Assembly: GCA_003554945.1 (NCBI GenBank)
Contig: PWHN01000102.1
Coordinates: forward strand, 22,935 to 86,934
Direction: 5' to 3'
Source of the DNA: a bacterium
GTDB taxonomy: Bacteria; T1Sed10-126
DNA: 64,000 nt
Shown here: positions 28,274 to 36,340 of the stretch, in pieces
Position numbering within the stretch: the first letter of the stretch is position 1
Layout: every line of letters starts with the position of its first letter
The notes under the pieces: generated by a model
What the model was told of the DNA's origin: nothing
What the model saw: the letters and a program-made list of their open reading frames with translations, nothing else
Databases searched by the model: none
Translations under genes and position numbers: made by a program

Positions 28274-29144
28274 TTCTGATTATCCATCTGAACTGCAGGA
28301 AGCACTTGTTGAGTGTCGTCGCCGCAGTCTCGAGGCGGATAGTACTTTTCATTTTGCTCTCCGTTTTTTGCCGTCCGAGGACCGCGATGCTCTTCATGTG
28401 CTCTATTATTTCTGCCGCCGGGTTGACGATGCAGTTGATGAGCCGCGCGAAGAGGAACGGAGCCGCGAGCTGCTTGCGCAGCTTCGCAGTGGCCTGACCG
28501 GTGATGAGGAGGGAGAACTTTGGACCGGCGTTCACTGGCTGCAGAGTCAATACGAGCTGCCTGAAAAATATTTTTATGATCTTATAAAAGGGGCGGAAAC
28601 TGATCTTGGCTCAGTTCGTATTGCTGATCCTGAAGAATTGCGTCAGTATACTTATCGGGTTGCCGGAACGGTTGGTCTCTCGATGCTGCATATTTTTGGG
28701 CTAACCGGTGAGCGGGAGAAAAAACTGGGCAAAAAGATGGGACACGCTTTTCAACTTACCAATATATTACGGGATATCGACGAGGATCGGGAGCGAGACC
28801 GCTGCTACATCCCGACATCGCTCTTGCGCCGTTACAATGCAGTTGAGGCCTGGCAGGAGGGGGAGATGACGGAAGGGTATCATAGTGCGCTTCTTGCACT
28901 GGCCAGCGAAGCTGAACGGAGCTACAGCGAGTCAGTTGAGCTGTTAAAGGAGCTCAGCGGCCGCCGACGCTTCACCCTGGCGCTGATGAATGCCGCATAC
29001 AGCCTTTACCTGGCCCGCCTTTACGACGTAGATTTTGTTGCTTCACGAACTAACATGAGCATTGGCCGTCTGACCGCTCCGCAGCTCCTCTGGCGTGGTC
29101 TCAGAGCTCTGCTGGGAAGTCCGCATCGTTGTCTCTACGTGTAG
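28263..29144 (+). CDS. hpnD: Presqualene diphosphate synthase HpnD
   Basis: This 293-residue member of the squalene/phytoene synthase family joins two farnesyl diphosphates to presqualene diphosphate. The motifs YYFCRRVDDAVDE and LTNILRDIDEDRERDRCYIP carry both Asp-rich sites. The start is TTG 28263, inside the end of hpnC. It overlaps hpnE by 16 bases. The pair HpnC/HpnD shares only the general fold, as expected of ancient paralogues with successive reactions. Confidence 0.87.
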   Translation: MSDNSDYPSELQEALVECRRRSLEADSTFHFALRFLPSEDRDALHVLYYFCRRVDDAVDEPREEERSRELLAQLRSGLTGDEEGELWTGVHWLQSQYELPEKYFYDLIKGAETDLGSVRIADPEELRQYTYRVAGTVGLSMLHIFGLTGEREKKLGKKMGHAFQLTNILRDIDEDRERDRCYIPTSLLRRYNAVEAWQEGEMTEGYHSALLALASEAERSYSESVELLKELSGRRRFTLALMNAAYSLYLARLYDVDFVASRTNMSIGRLTAPQLLWRGLRALLGSPHRCLYV

Positions 29145-30427
29145 CTGTCCTTGGTGCCGGCCTGGCCGGCATGATCGCGGCGGCTGACCTGCTTTGTTCG
29201 AATGGTGATGGAGATGATCTGTCTGTTGAGCTTTACGATGTTGCCCCCCATCCCGGCGGCCGCTTAACTTCCTGGGACGTTCCCGGATTTGATTCTAAAC
29301 TTGATAACGGCCAGCATATTCTAACCGGCAGTTGCCACAGCAGCATTCAGCTTTTTCAGTCGCTTGATGAGGATGCTCTTTTTTCCACCGGACTGCCGGC
29401 ACTGCTGACTGAAGCAGGTCGAGTCAAAAAATTTTTTACTCTACCTCTACCCCGTCCTCTTCATCTTTTACCGCTCTTTTTAGGCTATGGCCAGGGATTC
29501 TTTGCGACGCTGCGGGGGGGACTGCAGATTCTCAGCCTGCGCTCGCAGGCTTCTTCTGATTGTGATACCCTGGCCGAGTGGCTGCAAAAAAATCAGCCGC
29601 AGGTTCTGATTCAGCGCTTTTGGCGTCCTTTTGTGGTCAGCGTCTTTAATCGTTCCCCGGAAGCGGTTGAGTTTGAACATTTTCGAAGTTGGGCACGTGA
29701 AACTATTTTCTCAGATCGTGATTGTTTGGAAGTCTATAGCTTTACAAAACCGCTTTCCCGCTTGAGCGAGCTCCTGGCTGAACGTCTGCAGCAGCGCGGC
29801 GGTCTATTTAAAATGAACTCTCACGTTACTGAAGTTGATCTTAAAACTGGCGCCATAACGGTGGACCGTTCCGCGAATGGCACTGCCGATATCTTTGTCT
29901 TTGCGCTCCCCCCCGACCAGACGGCCCGACTCCTTCAGAAAAATGTGGCCGACAATACTGAATATCTTGATCACTTCACTGCCTCGCCTATCCTGACAGT
30001 TCATCTACTTTTTGACCGGGAGCTGGAGCTGCCAAGATTTATCTCTCTTCCCGACTCTGAATACGATTGGTATATAAATCCCGCTGCCGGGCCAGGGCGG
30101 CTGGTACAGTTTATGGTCAGCAACGCTGCAAGTCAAATCGACATGCCGGATTCGAAATTGCTTAACGAGTGCCGGCGTCTGTTGGCTCAATTGTCGGGCG
30201 ATTCTCCGCCTCGCATTGTCTGTCACCAGATTTTTCGCAATCGCCGCGCCACTTATCATCTTCCCCCGAACAACTTCTCTCCGGGCAAGAATTTTTGGCG
30301 TCCCTGTGAAAATGTTGTTCTGGCCGGCGATTGGACCTATCCCCAGTGGCCCGCCACTATTGAGGCAGCCATACGCAGTGGCCACCGTGCGGCCCGTGAA
30401 GTCAAAAAAATTATCGCCCCTGAATGA
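29129..30427 (+). CDS. hpnE: Squalene-associated FAD-dependent desaturase/reductase HpnE
   Basis: This 432-residue flavoprotein converts hydroxysqualene to squalene. The N-terminal FAD motif is VAVLGAGLAG (residues 5-14), followed by HPGGRLTSW and the family hallmark LDNGQHILTG. The C-terminal FAD-binding end reads VVLAGDWTYPQWPATIEAAIRSG. It starts at TTG 29129 within hpnD and ends the gyrase-squalene run. No squalene-hopene cyclase or other squalene user is in the window. CrtN-type desaturases are the main alternative, but the DNGQH motif favours HpnE. Confidence 0.87.
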   Translation: MSLRVAVLGAGLAGMIAAADLLCSNGDGDDLSVELYDVAPHPGGRLTSWDVPGFDSKLDNGQHILTGSCHSSIQLFQSLDEDALFSTGLPALLTEAGRVKKFFTLPLPRPLHLLPLFLGYGQGFFATLRGGLQILSLRSQASSDCDTLAEWLQKNQPQVLIQRFWRPFVVSVFNRSPEAVEFEHFRSWARETIFSDRDCLEVYSFTKPLSRLSELLAERLQQRGGLFKMNSHVTEVDLKTGAITVDRSANGTADIFVFALPPDQTARLLQKNVADNTEYLDHFTASPILTVHLLFDRELELPRFISLPDSEYDWYINPAAGPGRLVQFMVSNAASQIDMPDSKLLNECRRLLAQLSGDSPPRIVCHQIFRNRRATYHLPPNNFSPGKNFWRPCENVVLAGDWTYPQWPATIEAAIRSGHRAAREVKKIIAPE

Positions 30428-30537
30428 TGTCGTATTCGCTTGTATGAGGCCAGTTCCGATGAGGCCGGAATTTTGATTCAAAACCCTTAACCGGCTTTAA
30501 AACATTGGTTTCAATGCCATACACAATAATTAATCAT

Positions 30538-30620
30538 AACTACTCATCTATCCCCTCTCCCCTGGAGGGAGAGGGTCAGAGCCTGCCCCGGACTCGATCC
30601 GGGGGTGAGGGGGGAAAGAT
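30538..30620. repeat. Short repeat, family B, inverted relative to 17547-17617
   Basis: It opens with AACTACTCATCTATCCCC and the hairpin CCCTCTCCCCTGGAGGGAGAGGG, then a second hairpin with CCCCGGACTCGATCCGGGG, and ends GGTGAGGGGGGAAAGAT. Its right terminus is degenerate. Confidence 0.6.
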
Positions 30621-30666
30621 GCTGCTATCTCACTCTGGCTTCTAAGTTCTGAAGTTTTTTGTATAC

Positions 30667-30696
30667 TTGATAAATATCCAGCTTGCTCGGTATAAT
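30667..30696 (+). promoter_or_regulatory. Sigma-70-type promoter for the uracil permease gene
   Basis: TTGATA (30667-30672) and TATAAT (30691-30696) are separated by 18 bases. The predicted leader to the start codon is about 170 bases long. Confidence 0.65.
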
Positions 30697-30757
30697 TCGA
30701 ATCACTGCCTTGCTTTTTATTTCACTTTCTCTGCTTGGCGGCTAGCAGGGGGATGAT

Positions 30758-30784
30758 TTCCCCCCGTCAAGGGGGGAAGTTTTT
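30758..30784 (+). terminator. Terminator-like hairpin in the uracil permease leader
   Basis: TTCCCCCC (30758-30765) pairs with GGGGGGAA (30771-30778), followed by GTTTTT. The same C-rich/G-rich hairpin recurs as a dispersed repeat in this window. It could attenuate expression of the downstream permease; no PyrR-binding consensus was recognised. Confidence 0.5.
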
Positions 30785-30874
30785 GGAGTGGACTCAGTGG
30801 TAAGCACAAATAATTTTGTTGCGCTTTATCGAGAGGGCCCGCAATCTCATTTTTAAAGACAGGAGTGAAGCATA

Positions 30875-32095
30875 ATGGCAGCTAAGCTGGCCGAGCAGTG
30901 TGATGTTGGAGAATTTTCAATCTGGCAGAAGATATTTTTAGGTCTGCAGCATACGATGGCTATGTTTGGTGCAACAATTCTGGTACCAATAATTACAGGT
31001 TTAAACGTGTCAGCGACTCTCTTTGCCGTCGGTCTTGGAACATTAATTTTTCATTTCTTTACCAGCGCCAAAGTCCCGGGATTCCTCGGTTCTTCCTTTG
31101 CCTTTATCGCCCCACTGGTCCTGGTGGCCGAATCAAGCGAATTAACACTTCAGCACGCCCAGGCGGGGATTATTGGAGCCGGGCTTGTATATCTAATTGT
31201 TGGTTTTATTGTCCAGCTTGCCGGTCCTGATAACGTCGCCAAAATTTTCCCCCCCGTTGTCACCGGTCCCATAATCATGGTTATTGGACTCGCTCTGGCC
31301 CCGGTTGCCCTGGACTGGGCTTCCAGCAATTGGACAGTAGCACTGGTAACATTGGCGTTTACTATTGCAATGGCTGTTTTTGGTACCGGTTTTCGTCGGG
31401 TAATACCTATCCTACTCGGGCTTATCTGCGGTTACTCTGCCGCAGTGATCGCCGATGTTGTCGTTTTTAAAGAAATTGGTGAAGCAGCCTGGCTTGGTTT
31501 CCCCGGTTTTACACTACCGCTGTTCAGTTGGGAGGTTGTCCTTATTGTAACTCCTGCGGCAATTGTCTCAATTGTGGAGCATACCGGGGATATACTGGCG
31601 ATTGGTGATACAATCGGCCGTGACGTTTTACGTGACCCGGGTCTGGCTCCGACTTTTTACGGTGGTGGTGTCGGTACAATTATTTCCGGCTTATTAGGTG
31701 GACCTTCATTAACGACTTATGGCGAGAATATTGGCGTTCTCGCAATCACTGGCGTTTATTCTACTTTTATCGTTAGTCTCGGTGCTGTCTGGGCAATTGT
31801 CCTCTCCTTCATTCCCAAGGTTGAGGCACTTATAGAATCTATTCCTGATTCCGTCATCGGTGGTGTCTCTATCTTGCTTTATGGCATGATAGCTGCTGTC
31901 GGTGTCCGTACGATGGTCAGCAACCGGGTTGATCTCAAGGAAGCTCGTAACCTGATCATTGCCAGCGTTATCCTGGTTATTGGAGTGGGGCTGGATAAAA
32001 TCATGGTCCTCGACCGGGTTGAGATGAGCGGCATGGTGATCGCCGCGGTCATCGGTATTTTGCTCCACCAGCTTCTGCCGGAGGATATTTGTTGA
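30875..32095 (+). CDS. uraA: Uracil permease (NCS2 / UraA family)
   Basis: This 406-residue protein has about twelve to fourteen membrane segments and the NCS2 pattern of uracil transporters: QHTMAMFGATILVPIITGLN near the N-terminus, GFLGSSFAFIAPL, and GGPSLTTYGENIGVLAITGVYS. It imports uracil with protons for salvage. AGGAGTG lies upstream of the ATG. It has its own promoter and a leader with a terminator-like hairpin. Xanthine permeases of the same superfamily are less likely. Confidence 0.9.
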   Translation: MAAKLAEQCDVGEFSIWQKIFLGLQHTMAMFGATILVPIITGLNVSATLFAVGLGTLIFHFFTSAKVPGFLGSSFAFIAPLVLVAESSELTLQHAQAGIIGAGLVYLIVGFIVQLAGPDNVAKIFPPVVTGPIIMVIGLALAPVALDWASSNWTVALVTLAFTIAMAVFGTGFRRVIPILLGLICGYSAAVIADVVVFKEIGEAAWLGFPGFTLPLFSWEVVLIVTPAAIVSIVEHTGDILAIGDTIGRDVLRDPGLAPTFYGGGVGTIISGLLGGPSLTTYGENIGVLAITGVYSTFIVSLGAVWAIVLSFIPKVEALIESIPDSVIGGVSILLYGMIAAVGVRTMVSNRVDLKEARNLIIASVILVIGVGLDKIMVLDRVEMSGMVIAAVIGILLHQLLPEDIC

Positions 32096-32157
32096 ACTTT
32101 TTTACTGGTAAAATCTGATGCAGAACGGTAATGTTGACAGTAAAAGGGGGGTTACTT

Positions 32158-32868
32158 TTGACGGATGACCTGATCAAGAAACACGGTGGCTACCGTAATC
32201 TCAAGAGCTTCCAGATAGCTCGCCTGGTCTATGACCTGACGAAGCGATTCTGTGACCGCTATATTGACAAGTACAGTCGTACCCACGATCAGATGGTGCA
32301 AGCGGCCCGCTCCGGAGTACAGAATATCGCTGAAGGAAGTAAGGCCAGCGGAACGTCAAAGAAAACCGAGATTAAACTGACCAATGTGGCACGGGCCAGC
32401 CTGGAGGAGCTAAAGCTTGACTACGAGGATTTCCTTCGGCAAAATGGAATGAAGCATTGGCCTAAAGAGGATTCCCGCCGTCAGGATCTCATCGATATTC
32501 GTCCCGAGAAGGTAGAAGATGTTGTTCGCTGGGTGCATCGAATACATGATCTTGGTCTGGGTGGACAGGGTGGACCAACTGGACAGCGTGGACAGAAAAA
32601 ATCATCAAATACACCTGGCCAGACTCCTCCCAAACCCGAGCCTCCTGAATCAGAAGCTTCAGGATCCACTAAGTCCACGGGGTCCACTAAGTCCACGGAG
32701 TCCACCGGGTCCACCACCTACCAGGAAATTGCTGCAAATGCTGCCCTGGCCTTGATAAGCGTGGCCCCAGCACTGCTTGATCGACAGATTCAGGCCCAGG
32801 TAGAGCAGTTTGAGCAGGAGGGTGGATTCACCGAACGAATGTATCATCACAGGAAAAAGAAGCGGTAG
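32158..32868 (+). CDS. Four helix bundle protein (S23/IVP-like) with low-complexity tract and suffix domain
   Basis: This 236-residue protein has an N-terminal four-helix bundle (about residues 1-135) with the family pattern AARSGVQNIAEGSKASG, then a Gly/Gln-rich and Ser/Thr/Lys-rich tract (about 137-190), then a conserved-looking helical end (about 192-236, TYQEIAANAALALISVAPAL). The tract's DNA holds short tandem repeats of TCCAC(T/G)AAGTCCACGG type at 32666-32715. TTG 32158 with GGGGGG 6 bases upstream is preferred over ATG 32131. Similar proteins occur as intervening sequences in 23S rRNA genes, but this copy is a free-standing gene. Function unknown. Confidence 0.75.
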   Translation: MTDDLIKKHGGYRNLKSFQIARLVYDLTKRFCDRYIDKYSRTHDQMVQAARSGVQNIAEGSKASGTSKKTEIKLTNVARASLEELKLDYEDFLRQNGMKHWPKEDSRRQDLIDIRPEKVEDVVRWVHRIHDLGLGGQGGPTGQRGQKKSSNTPGQTPPKPEPPESEASGSTKSTGSTKSTESTGSTTYQEIAANAALALISVAPALLDRQIQAQVEQFEQEGGFTERMYHHRKKKR

Positions 32869-33038
32869 CCCCCCGCAGGAGACGTTACCTTCTCGGCAGC
32901 CTCAAATATAGAAGAGGTTCTTTGCTTGACGTTGATCCGTCTACCGTCAAAACCTTGATATCTGCCGAATGGATATGTACTATTTTAAGTAGAGACTGCA
33001 TCATTGAAGGCTATGTTACTCGAAAAGGAGCTACGGTC

Positions 33039-33650
33039 TTGGAAGTTTTTGATAAAGCCGTCGATAACTTAAGAAAACTGCCGGGGATTGGTAAAAAATC
33101 GGCCCGGCGTTTGGTTTTTCATCTGCTTAACGTCTCACGTGCAGAGGTGGAAAATTTAGCTGAATCTTTACTCAAAGCAAAAGACCAACTCGGCTACTGC
33201 AAAAAATGTTTTGGACTGGCCGAGGCGGACCTCTGTGAAATCTGTTCGGATCCTGGCCGTTCATCCCGTCAGCTATGTGTCGTCGCTCAGCCGGAGACTG
33301 TCTTTCGTCTCGAAGCAAGCGGCGAGTTCGAGGGGCTTTATCACGTGTTGAGAGGTCTTATTTCTCCGCTTGACGGAGTCGGGCCTGAGCAGCTAACAAT
33401 AAAAGATTTGATTAATCGAATTGAGACTGAAAAAGATATCGAAGAGATTATTTTTGCCTTTAACCCCACAAATGAAGGCGAAGTTACGATGAACTACCTA
33501 AAGAAGCTGCTTGCTGACTACGAGGTAAAATTGACCCATCTCGGTTACGGTCTACCGGTGGGCAGCGATCTTGAATACACCGACCGTCTGACTTTGAACA
33601 AGGCTTTTGAAAATCGAGTAAATCTCGCCGGGGAGCCGCCGCCGGGGTGA
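33039..33650 (+). CDS. recR: Recombination protein RecR
   Basis: This 203-residue RecR works with RecF and RecO in gap repair. The helix-hairpin-helix LRKLPGIGKKSARRL, the zinc-finger cysteines CKKCFGLAEADLCEIC and the TOPRIM region LCVVAQPETV are present. The frame is open from 32922, but AAAAGGAG lies 8 bases before the TTG at 33039, and that start gives normal family length. In many Firmicutes recR is next to dnaX-ybaB; here dnaX-ybaB is 8 kb away on the other strand. The end overlaps comEA by four bases. Confidence 0.93.
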   Translation: MEVFDKAVDNLRKLPGIGKKSARRLVFHLLNVSRAEVENLAESLLKAKDQLGYCKKCFGLAEADLCEICSDPGRSSRQLCVVAQPETVFRLEASGEFEGLYHVLRGLISPLDGVGPEQLTIKDLINRIETEKDIEEIIFAFNPTNEGEVTMNYLKKLLADYEVKLTHLGYGLPVGSDLEYTDRLTLNKAFENRVNLAGEPPPG

Positions 33651-34288
33651 CCACAGACAGTCGATTTGTTGTTATATTAGTCTCCACTTTTTTACTGGGC
33701 GCAGCCCTTACCTACCTGCTAATCCCACCTTTACCACCTGAAGTTCACCAGACTGTAGTCGAAACGCCGTCGTCCGCTGAATCAGAGGAACCAGACCATG
33801 AGCAGGAGAGCGTTAGAACCGTGATTCGAGGAGCCGGGGTAAAAAATCCGGGCAGTTACCATCTCTCCGCTGACAGTGAGGTAAAAGATTTGATTGAGAA
33901 AGCCGGGGGGCTTACCGACGACGCAGTTGCCCCCGGTCTACCTGTCTATGACCAGGTATTTGACGGGCTGGAAATCACAATTCCCAGTGAAAGTAGATTT
34001 GAAGAAATATTAGCGGGGGAGAGACCGCTAACGGGTGAGGATCTGATCGTAATGCATGATCTGCAGCCACCTGACGAAGCCGCCGCGGATGACGATCTAA
34101 TCGATCTAAACTCCGCTTCGGCGAAGGAACTACAATTGCTTCCCGGAATTGGTGAATCCTTCTCTGAACGGATCGTACGCAATCGGGAAAGCGATGGACC
34201 TTTTGACGAGCCCTGGGACGTTAAGAGAATTGTTGGTATAGGAGAAAAGAGATTTGACCGAATTGAACCATACGTTACGGCGCGCTAA
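33647..34288 (+). CDS. comEA: ComEA-like DNA-binding protein (SLBB plus helix-hairpin-helix)
   Basis: This 213-residue membrane-anchored protein has an N-terminal transmembrane segment (about residues 8-26), an acidic linker, an SLBB domain (VIRGAGVKNPGSYHL, about 60-140) and a C-terminal double helix-hairpin-helix (LIDLNSASAKELQLLPGIG). ComEA binds incoming DNA during natural transformation. The GTG start overlaps the recR stop. No comEC or other competence gene is adjacent. It converges on mnmE with a 20-base gap. Confidence 0.85.
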   Translation: MTTDSRFVVILVSTFLLGAALTYLLIPPLPPEVHQTVVETPSSAESEEPDHEQESVRTVIRGAGVKNPGSYHLSADSEVKDLIEKAGGLTDDAVAPGLPVYDQVFDGLEITIPSESRFEEILAGERPLTGEDLIVMHDLQPPDEAAADDDLIDLNSASAKELQLLPGIGESFSERIVRNRESDGPFDEPWDVKRIVGIGEKRFDRIEPYVTAR

Positions 34289-34308
34289 TCAGAACCTCTC
34301 ACCAATTT

Positions 34309-35697
34309 TTACTTGCCAATGCAAAAATTCGAAAAAATTTCGTCAAGTATATCCTCGCTGGAGATCTTTCCGGTTATTTTTCCCAGCTCCTCTGAAGCCA
34401 GTCTCAAATCCTCGGCGACAAGCGTATACTCGACACCGGTCGCCAGGTTACTTATAGCCTGGCCGAGGTGGCTAATAGTTCGTTTTAGTTGGTTAATTTG
34501 GTGGGTGTGAGTAACAATCGGATTTGGGGTATGTAGTTCCCGACCACTAATTTTCTTAACTATCTTATCTTCCAGTTCTTCAATCCCGTTGTGTTCCAAT
34601 ACACTTATTTTACAGTCTACCTGCCGGTCAAGTTCAGCTTCAACATCGCCGCAAGTAATTTTCTGTTCAAGATCCAACTTATTTAATACCAGTACGGCGG
34701 GGGTGCTGCTTTCTTCGAGCATTTGATTTACCTGTAAGGCTTCTGACTCCAGTTTTTGGTTAGCTTCGAGCAAGAATATAGCCAGATCGACGTCGCGTAG
34801 AGCAGTTTCACTGCGGCGAATTCCCTCAGCTTCAATTAAACCGGGGGTATCATGGATACCGGCCGTGTCATGCAGAGTAATTGGTATTCCAGAAATTGAG
34901 ATATTTTCGCGCAGGATATCGCGGGTGGTGCCGGGTTGCGTCGTAACTATTGCCCTGTCCTTCTGCAAAAGCAGGTTGAAGAGGCTTGACTTGCCGACGT
35001 TTGGCGGTCCGACAATGGCAACTTGACAGCCCGAGGTTAACAGCTCCCCTACTTTTCCGTCCTCTACCAGCTTGGAGAGTTTTTCTTCGATTTTCTCTAT
35101 TTCTGATTTTAGTGCATTCTGGTTAACTGCTTTAACATCTTCTTCATCGCTGAAATCAAGATTAGCCTCAACCTGTGAGCGTAAATTGATAGTTCGCTGC
35201 CGGATATCTCTAATAGTTTCAAACAGTTCACCTTTGAGCTGGCGAGCCGAGGCTTTTAGCGCCGCTTCCGAGCGAGCGGAGATCAGGTCACCAACTGCGG
35301 CTGCCTGGGTGAGATCAAGCTTGTCGTTGCTGTAGGCCCGGCGGGTGAATTCTCCGGGCTGAGCCAGGCGTACGGATTCAGTTTCAAGTAATTTTCCCAA
35401 CAATTTCTGCAGTAGTATGGGGCTACCGTGACAGGAAATTTCAACGACGTCTTCACCAGTGTATGAGCGAGGAGCGGGAAAATAAGTAAGAATTGCTCTG
35501 TCGCTAATTGACTCCTCGTTAGTAATAATAAGCTCTACAAGGTGGGCGTGTCGCGGTTTCAGTTGTTTTGGTGGATTATTACAGAGAGAAAGGACTGGAT
35601 TCAGTGCCTCGGGCCCGCTCAGTCTTATTATCCCTACCCCTCCCTCGCCGGGTGGCGTGGAGATAGCAGCTATAGTCTCCTCCATAATGTTGCTCAT
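34309..35697 (-). CDS. mnmE: tRNA uridine-5-carboxymethylaminomethyl GTPase MnmE
   Basis: This 462-residue GTPase acts with MnmG to modify U34 of certain tRNAs. The N-terminal tetrahydrofolate-binding domain contains TPPGEGGVGIIRLSG. The inserted G domain has the P-loop GPPNVGKSS (about 225), the switch TQPGTTRD and NKLD. The C-terminal FCIGK motif supplies the essential cysteine. It ends the minus-strand rnpA-yidC-jag-mnmE series; its partner mnmG is on the plus strand 18 kb away, not adjacent as usual. Confidence 0.96.
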   Translation of the reverse strand: MSNIMEETIAAISTPPGEGGVGIIRLSGPEALNPVLSLCNNPPKQLKPRHAHLVELIITNEESISDRAILTYFPAPRSYTGEDVVEISCHGSPILLQKLLGKLLETESVRLAQPGEFTRRAYSNDKLDLTQAAAVGDLISARSEAALKASARQLKGELFETIRDIRQRTINLRSQVEANLDFSDEEDVKAVNQNALKSEIEKIEEKLSKLVEDGKVGELLTSGCQVAIVGPPNVGKSSLFNLLLQKDRAIVTTQPGTTRDILRENISISGIPITLHDTAGIHDTPGLIEAEGIRRSETALRDVDLAIFLLEANQKLESEALQVNQMLEESSTPAVLVLNKLDLEQKITCGDVEAELDRQVDCKISVLEHNGIEELEDKIVKKISGRELHTPNPIVTHTHQINQLKRTISHLGQAISNLATGVEYTLVAEDLRLASEELGKITGKISSEDILDEIFSNFCIGK

Positions 35698-35700
35698 GGT

Positions 35701-36339
35701 TTAACTTTTCCCGCGTGGTAGAAGTTCAACCCGCCGGCGAGAGCCCTCGCCAATATTTTGACTGCTTACCCCTTCAATATCCTGAACCACGTCGTGGATT
35801 ACCTCTCTTTCTGCTTCAATCATTGGGCTTAATTCGAAGCTCTCGCCGGACTCTTTGACCTGCTGGGCATAATACATAGCTTTTTGTTCTAAATCCTTAC
35901 GCCGTTTTTTTCGAAAATTATCGCAGTCCAGGATTACCTTGAGGGGTTCTTTTGAGACCTCGTTTATCTGCTGTTCAACCAGATACTGGGTGGCGTTGAG
36001 TGTTCGTCCCTGGGGACCGATTAGACTGTCACAGTTCTTTTCCGGCTGAATATTAACCCGGTAGAGTGCTTCCTCGACCTCGATCTCCAGCTCAAATTCG
36101 CCAAGCTCCAGTAAATCAAGCAGACTGCGGAGATTTTTTTCCAGCAGTTCTTCCAGGTCGGGGCCGTCTGCCGCCAGTTGCACCCTGGCTTTCTGAGAGG
36201 TCTGGTTGAAAAGCCCGGGTTGTTCCTGCTGGAGAATTTTTATTTCCGTCTCATCACGCTCTTTACCCAGACGGTTGAGCCCTTTTTCGATTGCTTTTTC
36301 GACATTTTCGCCTTCAACAACAATAATCTGTTTTGGCAA
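35701..36339 (-). CDS. jag: Jag / KhpB RNA-binding protein (Jag-N, KH, R3H)
   Basis: This 212-residue protein has an N-terminal Jag_N domain (IIVVEGENVEKAIEKGLNRL), a KH-type domain containing the LIGPQGRTLNATQYL loop (about 105-130), and a C-terminal R3H domain (EREVIHDVVQDIEG, about 165-200). The family binds RNA and, in Gram-positives, affects cell elongation. The start is TTG 36339, one base after the yidC stop, with GGAGG inside the end of yidC, so translation is coupled. Confidence 0.92.
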   Translation of the reverse strand: MPKQIIVVEGENVEKAIEKGLNRLGKERDETEIKILQQEQPGLFNQTSQKARVQLAADGPDLEELLEKNLRSLLDLLELGEFELEIEVEEALYRVNIQPEKNCDSLIGPQGRTLNATQYLVEQQINEVSKEPLKVILDCDNFRKKRRKDLEQKAMYYAQQVKESGESFELSPMIEAEREVIHDVVQDIEGVSSQNIGEGSRRRVELLPRGKS

Positions 36340-36340
36340 C

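Larger units (their letters stand above)
30428..30874. other. Intergenic region with repeats, promoter and leader for the uracil permease gene
   Basis: It holds a family B repeat (30538-30620), a sigma-70-type promoter (30667-30696) and a terminator-like hairpin (30758-30784). No gene is recognised. Confidence 0.65.

Noticed and set aside
32481-32717. Minus-strand ORF rich in VDPVDS-type repeats
   Set aside because: Mirror image of the low-complexity tract in the four-helix-bundle gene; repeat codons keep several frames open.
32922-33038. Upstream extension of recR by 39 codons
   Set aside because: Not part of the family; the TTG at 33039 has AAAAGGAG at 8 bases and gives normal length.
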